From NCBI GenBank assembly GCA_002299005.1, contig DBMZ01000153.1, forward strand, positions 7,490-20,205: DNA of 12,716 nucleotides, given 5' to 3'. A program made the position numbers and the translations under genes. Source of the DNA: Alphaproteobacteria bacterium UBA685. Its GTDB lineage: Bacteria > Pseudomonadota > Alphaproteobacteria > Puniceispirillales > Puniceispirillaceae. Below, in pieces: positions 1 through 7,834 of this stretch (the first letter of the stretch is position 1; each line of letters starts with the position of its first letter). The notes beneath the pieces are model-generated. The model was not told the origin of the DNA. It saw nothing but the letters and a program-made list of their open reading frames with translations, and did not search any database.

Positions 1-188
1 TTCTTTGGTGCTGGTGCGGCTACAGCGGCCTCTTCTGCATCGTCTTCTTCATCACCTTTTACGCCATCTTTAAAGCTGCGAAGACCCTTACCAAAATCAC
101 CCATCAAACCAGAAATCTTACCGGGACGTGCGAATAAAATAAGAACAACAGCCAATACTATTAGAATTTGCCAAATGCTAGGAGACAT
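1..188 (-). CDS. tatA: Sec-independent translocase subunit TatA (3' end beyond window)
   Basis: TatA is the small inner-membrane protein that oligomerises with TatBC to move folded twin-arginine proteins to the periplasm. The visible 62 residues show the full family plan: a short N-terminus, one hydrophobic helix at about residues 4-20, a hinge, an amphipathic helix at about 24-42 containing [13 protein letters not shown], then an acidic, Ala/Pro-rich tail (EEDDAEEAA). The reading frame runs off the left edge, so the C-terminus is missing; TatA proteins are usually 60-90 residues, so little is lost. The start ATG is preceded by CGAGG six bases upstream, and the residues after it match the family N-terminus. 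tatB and tatC would be expected just beyond the edge. Oddity: the near-invariant Phe-Gly of the hinge reads Phe19-Ala20, followed by RPGK. TatE or TatB are less likely given the helix sequence and short N-terminus. Confidence 0.93.
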   Translation of the reverse strand, partial: MSPSIWQILIVLAVVLILFARPGKISGLMGDFGKGLRSFKDGVKGDEEDDAEEAAVAAPAPK

Positions 189-230
189 GTTCAACCTCGT
201 TTCTTTCAAAAAGAATAATAATCCAAAATC

Positions 231-259
231 ACTATAAGGTGCGGATTTTAAAGGGGCAA
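231..259 (-). promoter_or_regulatory. predicted sigma70-type promoter of tatA
   Basis: On the minus strand a -35 element TTGCCC (254-259) is separated by exactly 17 bases from a -10 element TATAGT (231-236). Matches to consensus are 4/6 and 5/6. Transcription would start near 224, giving a leader of about 35 nt with the Shine-Dalgarno CGAGG at 195-199. It lies in the 107-nt gap between the ABC gene and tatA, so tat genes could be expressed independently of the upstream operon. Identified by eye, not by a trained model. Confidence 0.5.
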
Positions 260-295
260 TAACAAAGCCATGAAATGCGCTAAAAACAGTCTGAT

Positions 296-1348
296 TTATC
301 GCGCTTCAAATAAATAAATATCGTTCACAGACGCTGATAAGTACACAGTCGCGCCAACTTCAAAGAAATTCAGCCCGGGAATTTTCGCATGTAAATGATA
401 CCCTGTGTCATCATCCTTATCGGACAAATGCACAAGTGTGTTGCTTCCCAGCATATGCGTTTCCATAATTTTGAAAGGCGTAGGAGACGCGTGCGCTTGC
501 GGCGCATCATAGACGGTCAAATTCTCATTACGAATAACCACCTCAACCTCTGCCCCCTCATCAAAAGCGGGCGCCTTTATTGTGCCAAGCACGGTATTAA
601 TCATCCCGTCCTGCACGATTGCTGAGAATTGATTGGCCTCGCCAAAGAATGTCGCCACAAAAGATGATTGCGGACTGCGGTAAACCTCAAGCGGGGTGCC
701 TATTTGCGCAACGCTCCCCTGTTCTAGCACGACGATCCTATCAGACATAAACATCGCCTCTTCCGCATCATGCGTGACCATGATGGCGGCGATATTTTTC
801 TCTCTTAACACATGCAGCAACCTATCACGAATGCGCTCTCTTAGCCTTGTATCAAGACCTGAGAAAGGCTCATCAAGCAGAACAAGCGCTGGCGCGGGGC
901 AAACCGCTCTTGCAAGGGCAACACGTTGTTGCTGGCCGCCCGACAGCTCATTGGGGTAATTATCGGCAAATTGCGTGATACCAAAATCAGCCATGACGGC
1001 CTTCGCCTCAGCAATGATCTCCGCTTTCTTGCCCGTTAGGCCATAGCAGACATTTTCCAAAACAGTTAAATGTGGGAAAAGTGCATAATTTTGGAAGACC
1101 AAACCAACACCGCGCTTATTTGGCTCAAGCGCATAATTAGATGAAGATATAACCTCATCATCCTGAATTATTTGACCTTTTTGCGGTTTTTCTAGTCCTG
1201 CCGCAAGACGCAATAACGTCGATTTGCCGCAACCGCTTGGGCCAAGCAGGGAAATCACTTCACCGTTATTCATCGCAAAAGACACATCCCGCACAGATGG
1301 CATTTCGCTATATTTATGGCTGATATTTTCAAACGATAATTGCTTCAT
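296..1348 (-). CDS. ABC transporter ATP-binding protein, FbpC-like (ferric iron/CUT1-related importer ATPase)
   Basis: This is a complete 350-residue importer ATPase that would hydrolyse ATP to drive a membrane permease. All catalytic motifs are intact: Walker [10 protein letters not shown] at 36-44, Q-loop Gln86, signature LSGGQQQ at 135-141, Walker B LVLLDE at 155-160, D-loop SGLD, and switch His193 in VTHD. Residues after about 240 form a TOBE-like regulatory domain. [14 protein letters not shown] and the segment ending FFGEANQF resemble FbpC/AfuC ferric-iron ATPases most, and the length fits (about 350), but substrate cannot be fixed from the ATPase alone; polyamine, sulfate or thiamine transport remain possible. 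I chose ATG at 1348, two bases after the scpB stop, with AGAAGAG upstream; a GTG at 1354 overlapping the scpB stop is the alternative. No permease or binding-protein gene is next to it, so it is an orphan ATPase sitting between scpB and tatA. Confidence 0.9.
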   Translation of the reverse strand: MKQLSFENISHKYSEMPSVRDVSFAMNNGEVISLLGPSGCGKSTLLRLAAGLEKPQKGQIIQDDEVISSSNYALEPNKRGVGLVFQNYALFPHLTVLENVCYGLTGKKAEIIAEAKAVMADFGITQFADNYPNELSGGQQQRVALARAVCPAPALVLLDEPFSGLDTRLRERIRDRLLHVLREKNIAAIMVTHDAEEAMFMSDRIVVLEQGSVAQIGTPLEVYRSPQSSFVATFFGEANQFSAIVQDGMINTVLGTIKAPAFDEGAEVEVVIRNENLTVYDAPQAHASPTPFKIMETHMLGSNTLVHLSDKDDDTGYHLHAKIPGLNFFEVGATVYLSASVNDIYLFEAR

Positions 1349-1350
1349 TA

Positions 1351-2031
1351 TCACTCTTCTGCAAATTCAGTTTCATCAAACGCGATTTCCAGCAAATCTT
1401 CATCAGACCCGATGGCCTCATCATCTCCCTCAGATGATAGCTCATCTGCGCCCTCACCGATACCACCAAGCACAATCCCCTTGCGAAGCAGGCCAGATGA
1501 TTTCAACTCTTCCATCCCCGGCAAGGCATCAAGCGCCTCAAGGCCGAAATGGTCAAGGAAGGCTGGCGCTGTGCCCCAAGTCAAAGGCCGGCCCGGCGTG
1601 CGTCTGCGCCCCTTTGGTTTGATCCACCCAATCTCAAGCAAAATATCCATCGTGCCCTTAGATAGGCTAATGCCTCTGATTTCCTCAATTTCTGCGCGCG
1701 TGACAGGCTGGTGATAGGCGATAATGGCCAACACTTCCATCGCCGCGCGTGATAGCGGTCGTTCAACCTGCTTTTCAATTGACAGGGCCTCAGCTATCTC
1801 AGGGCGCGTGCGAAAGGCAAAAGCATCATCACGGCGCACTAATTCAACGCCTGAAAAAGCGCCGTAACGTTCCTCAATGATAGATATCACAGGCGCTAAT
1901 TCAGCTTCATCAGCCAAATAGATAATCAAATCACGCGCCTTTACAGGCACCGGGCTGGCAAAAATAACCGCCTCTATGACTTTTGATTTATGCAACAAGG
2001 CTTCGCTGAATGCCGTTTGTTCTTGGTCCAT
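1351..2031 (-). CDS. scpB: Segregation and condensation protein B (ScpB)
   Basis: ScpB is the dimeric winged-helix (kite) subunit of the bacterial SMC-ScpAB condensin. It binds ScpA and helps organise and segregate newly replicated chromosomes on the nucleoid. The 226-residue protein carries the two family winged-helix regions. The first (about 12-85) starts with KVIEAVIFASPVPV. The second (about 92-170) contains EVLAIIAYHQPVTRAEIEEI, then RGISLSKGTMDILLEIGWI, GRRRTPGRPLTWGT and FLDHFGLEALDALPGMEEL, which are hallmark ScpB strings. The C-terminal about 35 residues are an acidic Glu/Asp/Ser-rich tail that looks disordered. The start ATG lies two bases after the scpA stop, with AAGGAG (2043-2048) inside the end of scpA, so translation is probably coupled. 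Length fits alphaproteobacterial ScpB (about 200-250). Identification is secure. Confidence 0.96.
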   Translation of the reverse strand: MDQEQTAFSEALLHKSKVIEAVIFASPVPVKARDLIIYLADEAELAPVISIIEERYGAFSGVELVRRDDAFAFRTRPEIAEALSIEKQVERPLSRAAMEVLAIIAYHQPVTRAEIEEIRGISLSKGTMDILLEIGWIKPKGRRRTPGRPLTWGTAPAFLDHFGLEALDALPGMEELKSSGLLRKGIVLGGIGEGADELSSEGDDEAIGSDEDLLEIAFDETEFAEE

Positions 2032-2033
2032 CC

Positions 2034-2825
2034 CTATGAAAGCTCCTTCATGCGCAAATAAAGTGGGCCATAGTGAGATTGTTGACGCAAATTCACAACC
2101 CCCTCTTTTGCCAACTCCAATGACGCCACAAAATGAGACGCCACAGCAGACCGCCTATCAAGCGGTTGCTTCAGGTTCGGTGGCAAAAACTGTTCTAAGA
2201 CGGTCCAACCGGGGGCTGTCTTTAACAAATGGCGCAACCTGCCAGAGGCTTCTTGCACTGAATAGAGCCTTGTGGCGGCAATCGTCAGTGTCTGCGCCTC
2301 ATCTTCAGACCGCATTTCGCCATAGACCGCGAGCAAATCATATAAGGTCGCCGTCCATAGAGGGCGTTCCGTCTTTGAGAAATATTCAGGCATGCCTCTG
2401 GCAAAACGCGCGCGGCCTAAACGTGGCAGGCTAGCAAGTCTTTTGGCGGCAGTCTGCATCGCTTCCAAGCGCAAAAGCTGATAGCGCAAGGCATCTGTCA
2501 TATCTATGACTTCTTCATCTCCCTCTGCCTCAATCTCAGGCAAAAGCAGACGTGATTTCAAATAGGCAAGCCACGCCGCCATCACCAAATAATCAGCGGC
2601 AACCTCAAGGTTTAACTCTCTTGCGGTTGAAATATAAAGCAGATATTGCTCGGCCAATGGCAGGATAGATATCTTTGCCAAATCAACCTTTTGCTCTCGC
2701 GCCAATGAGAGTAGTAAGTCAATTGGCCCTTCAAAACCTTCAAGATTAACAAACAGCCCTAGCTGGCCATCAGCCTCTGCTGTCTGTTTTGTGTCATCTT
2801 CAAAGGTAATGTCATTGTCGGACAT
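2034..2825 (-). CDS. scpA: Segregation and condensation protein A (ScpA)
   Basis: ScpA is the kleisin that bridges the SMC heads and binds the ScpB dimer, closing the condensin ring. The 263-residue protein has the diagnostic N-terminal kleisin segment FVNLEGFEGPIDLLLSLARE at about residues 25-44, followed by the helices that contact the SMC neck (EVAADYLVMAAWLAYLKSRL at about 85-104). It ends in a C-terminal winged-helix region reading GVVNLRQQSHYGPLYLRMKE. I chose the ATG at 2825 because an upstream in-frame extension would overlap the SPOR gene by about 70 bases and adds residues unlike ScpA. The gap to the SPOR stop is 13 nt, and only a weak AGG precedes the start, suggesting translation coupled to the gene before. 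nagZ, which commonly lies between the SPOR gene and scpA in alphaproteobacteria, is absent here. Confidence 0.95.
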   Translation of the reverse strand: MSDNDITFEDDTKQTAEADGQLGLFVNLEGFEGPIDLLLSLAREQKVDLAKISILPLAEQYLLYISTARELNLEVAADYLVMAAWLAYLKSRLLLPEIEAEGDEEVIDMTDALRYQLLRLEAMQTAAKRLASLPRLGRARFARGMPEYFSKTERPLWTATLYDLLAVYGEMRSEDEAQTLTIAATRLYSVQEASGRLRHLLKTAPGWTVLEQFLPPNLKQPLDRRSAVASHFVASLELAKEGVVNLRQQSHYGPLYLRMKELS

Positions 2826-2838
2826 GGCTGTTTTGTGC

Positions 2839-3591
2839 CTATTGCAATGCGACTTTACGGAAAATACAATCTTGCCCTGCCCGTTTGAGCGCATCACATA
2901 GCGCGCGCGCATCTTGGGTTGGCAAAGGCTCTGTTGTCACGCGCCAAAAAATACCAGACCCGCCCGTATCAGCTTTCATGATACCAAGCGTTAGCCCATC
3001 AAGGCGTTCTTTATGTTTTTCGGTCAATAGAGCGGCGACTTCTTCTGCCTTTTCCTGATTTCTAAAGGCGGCTAGTTGAACCATCATTGACGGGCCATTT
3101 GCGACAGGGTTTTCAATCACCAAAGGCTTGATAGGACGCTGTAGTGGCTTTGCCTCTTCTACAACATTCTCAGCCACGCCAACAGTCTCTGCATCTGTGT
3201 CCGTATCATCAGATTTAGGCGCATTAGCAGCTGTATCCTCAGCGACAACTTGTGTTGCCTCACTGGCAGGCGCCTCTAATTTAACCTCTGGCATTTCGGG
3301 TGCATCTGGTTGCAATGTGATGATTTCGACATCATCTTTGCTGGCGTTTAATTCATCTAGCATGTCCAAAACGGTTGAATCTGTGCCCGCATCAGCTTCT
3401 TTGACAGCCTCGACCGGCTTTTCTTTAAAGCTTTGTGTATCAGACTTTAGAACGACCACATCTACGGGGCCATTATCTGACACCATTTGCGTTAAGTAAG
3501 TACCAAGCGCCGCGGCTATCACAACCAAAGCAACGATGCCTGCAATGATAGCAGGAGATAGACCTTGTTTTGCCTCGTCACCCTCACGCAT
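2839..3591 (-). CDS. SPOR domain-containing membrane protein
   Basis: This 250-residue protein has the layout of divisome-associated SPOR proteins (FtsN-like). A short cytoplasmic N-terminus precedes one membrane helix at about residues 12-33 (PAIIAGIVALVVIAAALGTYL). A long Glu/Asp/Ala/Pro-rich, probably disordered periplasmic linker spans 34-165. The C-terminal SPOR domain spans about 168-248, beginning MVQLAAFRNQEKAEEVAALL and ending ALCDALKRAGQDCIFRK. SPOR domains bind denuded glycan strands of peptidoglycan at the septum, so a role in cell-wall work at the division site is likely, but no enzymatic part is visible. The ATG at 3591 is favoured over one at 3615, because GAGGAG sits ten bases before it and the longer form would overlap argS. 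The stop of argS is four bases upstream. An argS-SPOR pairing is typical of alphaproteobacteria. Not named further because linker-type SPOR proteins are too variable. Confidence 0.9.
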   Translation of the reverse strand: MREGDEAKQGLSPAIIAGIVALVVIAAALGTYLTQMVSDNGPVDVVVLKSDTQSFKEKPVEAVKEADAGTDSTVLDMLDELNASKDDVEIITLQPDAPEMPEVKLEAPASEATQVVAEDTAANAPKSDDTDTDAETVGVAENVVEEAKPLQRPIKPLVIENPVANGPSMMVQLAAFRNQEKAEEVAALLTEKHKERLDGLTLGIMKADTGGSGIFWRVTTEPLPTQDARALCDALKRAGQDCIFRKVALQ

Positions 3592-3595
3592 TTTT

Positions 3596-5320
3596 CTACA
3601 TCTCCTCTGCGGCATTAATAGATAGCAACTTCAGACCTGAGCTAATCACGGTTGATACACAATTGACAAGGTACATACGCGCTTTTGTGACATCTGCCTT
3701 ATCATTCTGGATGAATTTCAAATCAGGATTATCGCGCCCGCCATTCCAAAGACCATGGAAGGCCGCGGCTAAATCCATCAAATAAAAGGCAATACGGTGC
3801 GGCTCATGCATCTTGGCAGCTGCCTCGATAAGAGATGGCCAGCTCACCAGCTGTTTAATCAAGCGCACTTCGAGGTCATCGCGCAACAATGACAGATCCG
3901 CATCTGCAAACTCATGAATAGCCTCGTCTTGACGGAAAACAGAGCGCGCTCTTGCATGAGCGTATTGGACATAAAATACCGGATTCTCACGGCTTTTCTC
4001 TGTTACCTTGGCATAATCAAACTCAAGCGTCTGATCATTGCGACGTGTTAGCATGATAAAGCGCATCACATCTGCGCCAACCGCATCCATCACATCTGAT
4101 AGCGTGACAAACGTACCGGCTCTTTTAGACATTTTCACAGGCTGGCCATTATCAAGCAAGCTGACAAGTTGGCAGAGTTTCACATCAAGCTGGTTATTTT
4201 GGCCTGAGGTTGCTTGCACCGCTGCCTTCATGCGCTTTACATAGCCGCCATGGTCAGCGCCCCACACATCAATCATCACACCATTTGTGCGTTGCCATTT
4301 ATCATAATGATAGGCGATATCTGAGGCAAAATAGGTCCATGTGCCATCTGATTTTTGCAAAGGTCTGTCGACATCATCGCCAAATTCTGTGGCTTTGAAC
4401 AAAAGCTGTTCGCGCTCTTCCCAATCATCTGGCAATTGCCCCTTTGGCGGCTCTAGCACACCGCGATAAACCAGATTTTGGCCTTTCAGGTGCCCTAGTG
4501 CTTCATCAACCTTGCCAGATGTTGTTAAGGCGCGCTCAGAGCTGTAGATATCCATAGAGACGCCAAGACGCACCAAATCTGCCTTGATGCCGGCCATAAT
4601 CTGCTCAATCGCAAAATCACGCACCACCGGCAAATAAGCCTCTTCAGATTGCGCCTTGAGGCTATCACCAAACGCCTCTTTAAGCGCTTGACCGACATCT
4701 TTCAGATAATCACCCGGATAAAAGCCTGCCGGGATTTCAATCGTCTCACCAAAGGCTTCTAAATAGCGCAGATAGCTTGAACGTGCCAATACATCAACCT
4801 GTGTGCCGGCATCATTAATGTAATATTCTCTTGTGACATCAAAGCCCGCAAATTCAAGTAAATGCGCAAGGCTATCGCCAAAAATAGCGCCTCTTGCATG
4901 CGCGGCGTGAAGCGGGCCTGTTGGGTTTGCTGACACAAATTCAACATTCACATTCTGGCCTGCCCCAATCGCAGATTTGCCATAATCAGTGCCAGCTTCC
5001 TGAATAGCCACTAGCTGATTTTGCCAGACACCATCTGCCAGATTAATATTGATAAAACCAGGGCCTGCAATTTCAACAGCGTCAATAAAGCTCTCGCTCG
5101 CAAGCCTATCGGCATAAAGCTGTGCTAAATCACGTGGCTTCATAGCGGCTTGCTTTGATGTCACCATAGCGACATTCGTTGACAGATCACCATGTGAGAG
5201 ATCGCGCGGCAATTCGACAACCATCTTTGATAAATCACCCCCCTCTGGGATAAGCCCATCTGCGGCAAGTGATTTGTTTATCTGTGTGATTACATTATGC
5301 GTTTGGTTGAAAATATTCAT
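3596..5320 (-). CDS. argS: Arginine--tRNA ligase (ArgRS)
   Basis: ArgRS charges tRNA-Arg with arginine using ATP in the cytoplasm. The 574-residue length fits class I bacterial ArgRS. Visible in order: the N-terminal tRNA D-loop-binding domain with GDLSTNVAM and GPGFININL; the catalytic core opening [20 protein letters not shown], where HAAH takes the place of the HIGH-type motif; [18 protein letters not shown]; the [20 protein letters not shown] loop near residue 400; and the C-terminal anticodon-binding helical domain with [19 protein letters not shown], close to the usual ArgRS form. The start ATG follows the dgt stop by two bases with no strong Shine-Dalgarno, so coupling to dgt translation is likely. 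The change from the usual HxGH to HAAH is the only departure seen in the active-site signatures. The gene is intact; identification is secure. Confidence 0.96.
   Translation of the reverse strand: MNIFNQTHNVITQINKSLAADGLIPEGGDLSKMVVELPRDLSHGDLSTNVAMVTSKQAAMKPRDLAQLYADRLASESFIDAVEIAGPGFININLADGVWQNQLVAIQEAGTDYGKSAIGAGQNVNVEFVSANPTGPLHAAHARGAIFGDSLAHLLEFAGFDVTREYYINDAGTQVDVLARSSYLRYLEAFGETIEIPAGFYPGDYLKDVGQALKEAFGDSLKAQSEEAYLPVVRDFAIEQIMAGIKADLVRLGVSMDIYSSERALTTSGKVDEALGHLKGQNLVYRGVLEPPKGQLPDDWEEREQLLFKATEFGDDVDRPLQKSDGTWTYFASDIAYHYDKWQRTNGVMIDVWGADHGGYVKRMKAAVQATSGQNNQLDVKLCQLVSLLDNGQPVKMSKRAGTFVTLSDVMDAVGADVMRFIMLTRRNDQTLEFDYAKVTEKSRENPVFYVQYAHARARSVFRQDEAIHEFADADLSLLRDDLEVRLIKQLVSWPSLIEAAAKMHEPHRIAFYLMDLAAAFHGLWNGGRDNPDLKFIQNDKADVTKARMYLVNCVSTVISSGLKLLSINAAEEM
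3602..3607 (-). promoter_or_regulatory. ribosome binding site deciding the SPOR gene start
   Basis: GAGGAG on the minus strand lies ten bases upstream of the ATG at 3591 and within the last codons of argS. It is the clearest Shine-Dalgarno in the operon, and it rules in favour of the shorter SPOR reading frame over the ATG at 3615. Confidence 0.6.
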
Positions 5321-5322
5321 GA

Positions 5323-6495
5323 TTATGACAGTATCGGGCCCATTTCAAAAATTCGTTCATACTCTAATAGCGCATAGCGGTCTGTCATGCTAGCCACATA
5401 GTCACCAATTACACGCGCATCTTGCGTCTTTTCGCCCGTTAATTTTGCTTGCCAATCATGTGGCAGCAAATTCGGCTCATCCATAAAGATATCAAACAGC
5501 ATTTTCACCGCACGCCGCGCTTTGGACGTCATGCGGTTCACCTTATAATGGCGCCACATATGTTTGAACAAAAAGGCCTTTAATGTCTGCAATTCATGCA
5601 ATCTATCGGGGTGAAACGCGATAAGCGGCTTGCCAAGGTGGCGGATATCATCAGGGTGATGAAGGGGGTGCGCGTTAATCTGTTCTCTTGCAGATGCCAA
5701 CATATCCTCAACAAAATAAGAGATAAGCTGGCGCGTTAACTCATGGCTAAGCCTGCTAAGGGCTAAATCAGGCCATTGTTTTAACAGGCTGGCTAAAATA
5801 GCGCCGACCACAGGCAGATCACGAATATCTTCTAGGCGCAAGAGCCCTGCCCGCAAGCCATCATCAAAATCATGAGATAGATACGCGATATCATCGGAAA
5901 GATTGGCAATTTGCGCTTCGGCTGAGGCAAAAGATGATAATTCTAGTGATAAATCACTATCAAGAGCGGCAATTGTGGGGCGAATGACACCTGTTATCGG
6001 GCCATTATGTTTGGCAATACCCTCTATCGTCTCCCATGTCAGGTTAACCCCATTAAACGCGGCATAGCGTTCTTCTAAATGCGTTAAAACCCGCAAGGAT
6101 TGCTCATTATGGTCGAAGCCGCCATAGGGCGCCATCGCCTCATTAAGCGCATCTTCGCCTGCATGACCAAAGGGCGTATGGCCTAAATCATGCGCTAATG
6201 CGATAGCCTCTGCCAAATCTTCGTTTAGATGAAGCGCCCTTGCACAAGAGCGCGCAATCTGGGCAACCTCAAGCGAATGTGTCAGGCGTGTTCTAAAATA
6301 ATCGCCCTCATGATAGATGAAAACTTGTGTCTTATGTTTTAGGCGCCGAAACGCCGCGCTATGGATAATTCTGTCTCTGTCGCGCTGATAGTCTGAGCGT
6401 GTTGAAGACCCCGCAGGCTCTGTTATTGCGCGCCCTTTTGAGGCAACAGAATGGCTCGCAAAAGGGGCAAGAAAGGACGCTTCATCTTGAAACAT
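5323..6495 (-). CDS. dgt: Deoxyguanosinetriphosphate triphosphohydrolase-like protein (dNTPase, HD domain)
   Basis: Members of this family cleave dNTPs to deoxynucleoside plus tripolyphosphate and help balance the DNA precursor pool. The 390-residue protein begins with the family string [20 protein letters not shown] (about 36-55). It then shows the HD-superfamily metal ligands: His73 in [10 protein letters not shown], His102-Asp103 in [13 protein letters not shown], and Asp202 in [15 protein letters not shown]. Length matches the shorter dGTPase-like subfamily typical of alphaproteobacteria rather than the about 500-residue E. coli Dgt, so substrate preference among dNTPs is unknown. The start ATG has AGGA (6504-6507) eight bases upstream. 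It is the first gene of the minus-strand operon, two bases before argS, and is divergent from erpA, an arrangement widely conserved in alphaproteobacteria. Confidence 0.93.
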   Translation of the reverse strand: MFQDEASFLAPFASHSVASKGRAITEPAGSSTRSDYQRDRDRIIHSAAFRRLKHKTQVFIYHEGDYFRTRLTHSLEVAQIARSCARALHLNEDLAEAIALAHDLGHTPFGHAGEDALNEAMAPYGGFDHNEQSLRVLTHLEERYAAFNGVNLTWETIEGIAKHNGPITGVIRPTIAALDSDLSLELSSFASAEAQIANLSDDIAYLSHDFDDGLRAGLLRLEDIRDLPVVGAILASLLKQWPDLALSRLSHELTRQLISYFVEDMLASAREQINAHPLHHPDDIRHLGKPLIAFHPDRLHELQTLKAFLFKHMWRHYKVNRMTSKARRAVKMLFDIFMDEPNLLPHDWQAKLTGEKTQDARVIGDYVASMTDRYALLEYERIFEMGPILS

Positions 6496-6576
6496 ATCTG
6501 TTATCCTGAGGAGTTATAAGACGGGGCATTGGTCGAATCTAAACCAGTGCGCGAATGGGGGCAAGTCATCATCCTC

Positions 6577-6582
6577 ATTATA
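6577..6582 (-). promoter_or_regulatory. predicted -10 element for the dgt-argS-SPOR-scpAB-ABC operon
   Basis: A perfect TATAAT on the minus strand sits in the divergent gap between dgt and erpA, about 80 bases before the dgt start. No good -35 is found 16-18 bases upstream, so either an activator is needed or the element is chance. Transcription would begin near 6570, giving a leader of about 75 nt. The short gaps through the six downstream genes suggest this region drives them all. Confidence 0.4.
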
Positions 6583-6596
6583 GGCTGTCGGCAACC

Positions 6597-6625
6597 TTGA
6601 TTTAGGGCTTGAAAACAGCCATATT
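6597..6625 (+). promoter_or_regulatory. possible promoter of erpA-xthA
   Basis: TTGATT (6597-6602) and CATATT (6620-6625) are separated by 17 bases; each matches the sigma70 consensus at 4/6. The start point would be near 6632, about 55 nt before the favoured erpA start. Weak, but it is the best candidate in the gap. I saw no IscR-like palindrome. The divergent gap 6496-6687 also holds the inverted pair GGCTGT (6583-6588) and ACAGCC (6615-6620), which flanks both promoters' cores. Confidence 0.3.
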
Positions 6626-6674
6626 ACGATAAGGGACCTATGTTGATAGAGCCACTTAAAGATAAAGTGATATC

Positions 6675-6681
6675 AAGAGGA
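6675..6681 (+). promoter_or_regulatory. ribosome binding site deciding the erpA start
   Basis: AAGAGGA ends six bases before a GTG codon at 6688 but directly abuts the ATG at 6682, which is too close for normal initiation. This spacing favours GTG at 6688 as the erpA start. Confidence 0.5.
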
Positions 6682-6687
6682 ATGATT

Positions 6688-7017
6688 GTGAGCCAAACTG
6701 ATTTTACCATTACCAAAGCAGCGGCTGAACGTATTGCGTTTTTGCAAACAGCTGAAGGTGCGCCCTATTTCCGCGTCAGCGTTGATGGCGGCGGCTGTTC
6801 TGGGTTTCAGTATAAATTTGACTTTGACCGCTCGACAAGTGACGAGGATTTAACCTTTGAGGCACATGGCATCACCGTTTTGGTGGATGATATGTCATTA
6901 GGGTTCCTTGAAGGCGCTGAGCTTGACTATGTTGAAGAATTGCTTGGCTCTTATTTCAAGGTTGAAAATCCAAATGCCACGGCCTCTTGCGGGTGCGGCA
7001 CCTCTTTTTCTGTCTAA
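6688..7017 (+). CDS. erpA: A-type iron-sulfur cluster carrier ErpA
   Basis: A-type carriers receive Fe-S clusters from the assembly scaffold and pass them to client apoproteins. With the GTG start the protein is 109 residues (ErpA/IscA are about 105-115). The three cluster-binding cysteines are present: Cys37 in GGGCSGFQY, and Cys101 and Cys103 in the C-terminal SCGCGTSFSV. The ending GCGTSFSV and the NPNATASCGC context are closer to ErpA than to IscA or SufA, but this rests on recall of family sequences and not on a tree. In-frame alternatives are ATG at 6682 and ATG at 6640; the latter adds 16 residues unlike the family. Stands divergent from dgt and is followed 22 bases later by xthA in the same direction, so the two are probably co-transcribed. 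Confidence 0.92.
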   Translation: MSQTDFTITKAAAERIAFLQTAEGAPYFRVSVDGGGCSGFQYKFDFDRSTSDEDLTFEAHGITVLVDDMSLGFLEGAELDYVEELLGSYFKVENPNATASCGCGTSFSV

Positions 7018-7039
7018 CCCCAAAGGGATCTTTTAAATC

Positions 7040-7813
7040 ATGCGCATTGCTAGCTGGAACGTGAATTCAATGAAGGCACGTCTTGGTCATGTGACCGACT
7101 ATTGTAAGGCCGGTCATACGGACATCATCTTATGCCAAGAATTAAAGATGACAGATGAAAACTTCCCCTATGATGCGTTCAAAGAAATTGGCTGGAACGT
7201 CGCTGTTCATGGCCAGAAAACCTATAATGGGGTCGCAATTTTATCACCTCACCCTATCGAGAATGTGGAGATAGGTCTGCCAGGTGATGATAGTGATGAG
7301 CAAGCACGCTTTATCAGAGCTGATATTGGTGATTTGCACGTCGCATCAATATATTTGCCGAACGGCAATCCCTGCCCCGGCCCTAAATTTGACTATAAGC
7401 TCGGCTGGATGGATAGGCTTGATATTGTCGCCGAAGAACTCTTGCAATCAGAGCGCCCTGTTGTGCTAGGTGGTGATTATAATATCATCCCACAAGCCAT
7501 TGATTGTTATGATGAAAATGCTTGGCAAGGTGATGCGCTTTATCACCCTGAAAGTCGGTCTCGCTTCTTTAAATTACTGCATAAGGGCTATACGGACGCG
7601 TTTCGTTCAATCCACCCCGAAGGCGCGCATTACAGCTTTTGGGATTATCAGGCAGGCGCGTGGCAAAAGAATAATGGCATTCGCATCGACCATCTTTTGC
7701 TGTCACCTGAGGCTGCTAACCGGCTTGAAAATGCGGGCATAGATAAAGGGCCAAGAGGCTTAGAGCGTGCCTCAGACCATACCCCTATTTGGTGTGATAT
7801 CAAAACCGACTAA
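7040..7813 (+). CDS. xthA: Exodeoxyribonuclease III (AP endonuclease)
   Basis: XthA cleaves DNA at abasic sites and removes 3' blocking groups and nucleotides in base-excision repair. The 257-residue protein carries every active-site signature of the exonuclease III/APE1 family: WNVNS at 7-10 and on, the metal ligand Glu34 in LCQELK, YNGVAIL at 62-68, catalytic Tyr105 in YLPNG, Asp146 and Asn148 in GGDYN, WDY at about 201, Asp217 in RIDHLL, and the Asp246-His247 pair in SDHTPIW. Length is that of bacterial XthA (about 255-270). ATG at 7040 is preceded by AAAGGGA about ten bases upstream and gives the standard MRIASWNVNS start. It follows erpA closely, and a symmetric terminator lies just after the stop. 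Nothing unusual in the sequence. Confidence 0.95.
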   Translation: MRIASWNVNSMKARLGHVTDYCKAGHTDIILCQELKMTDENFPYDAFKEIGWNVAVHGQKTYNGVAILSPHPIENVEIGLPGDDSDEQARFIRADIGDLHVASIYLPNGNPCPGPKFDYKLGWMDRLDIVAEELLQSERPVVLGGDYNIIPQAIDCYDENAWQGDALYHPESRSRFFKLLHKGYTDAFRSIHPEGAHYSFWDYQAGAWQKNNGIRIDHLLLSPEAANRLENAGIDKGPRGLERASDHTPIWCDIKTD

Positions 7814-7834
7814 CAAAATTATAATGCGCAATAA

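Noticed and set aside
1224..1714. Overlapping plus-strand open frames of 124-132 codons
   Set aside because: They lie opposite scpB and the ABC gene, whose protein families are unmistakable; the translated peptides are low-complexity and unrecognisable.
2826..2912. An N-terminal extension of scpA beginning at 2912
   Set aside because: It would overlap the end of the SPOR coding sequence and adds 29 residues unlike ScpA; ATG 2825 gives a normal family start.
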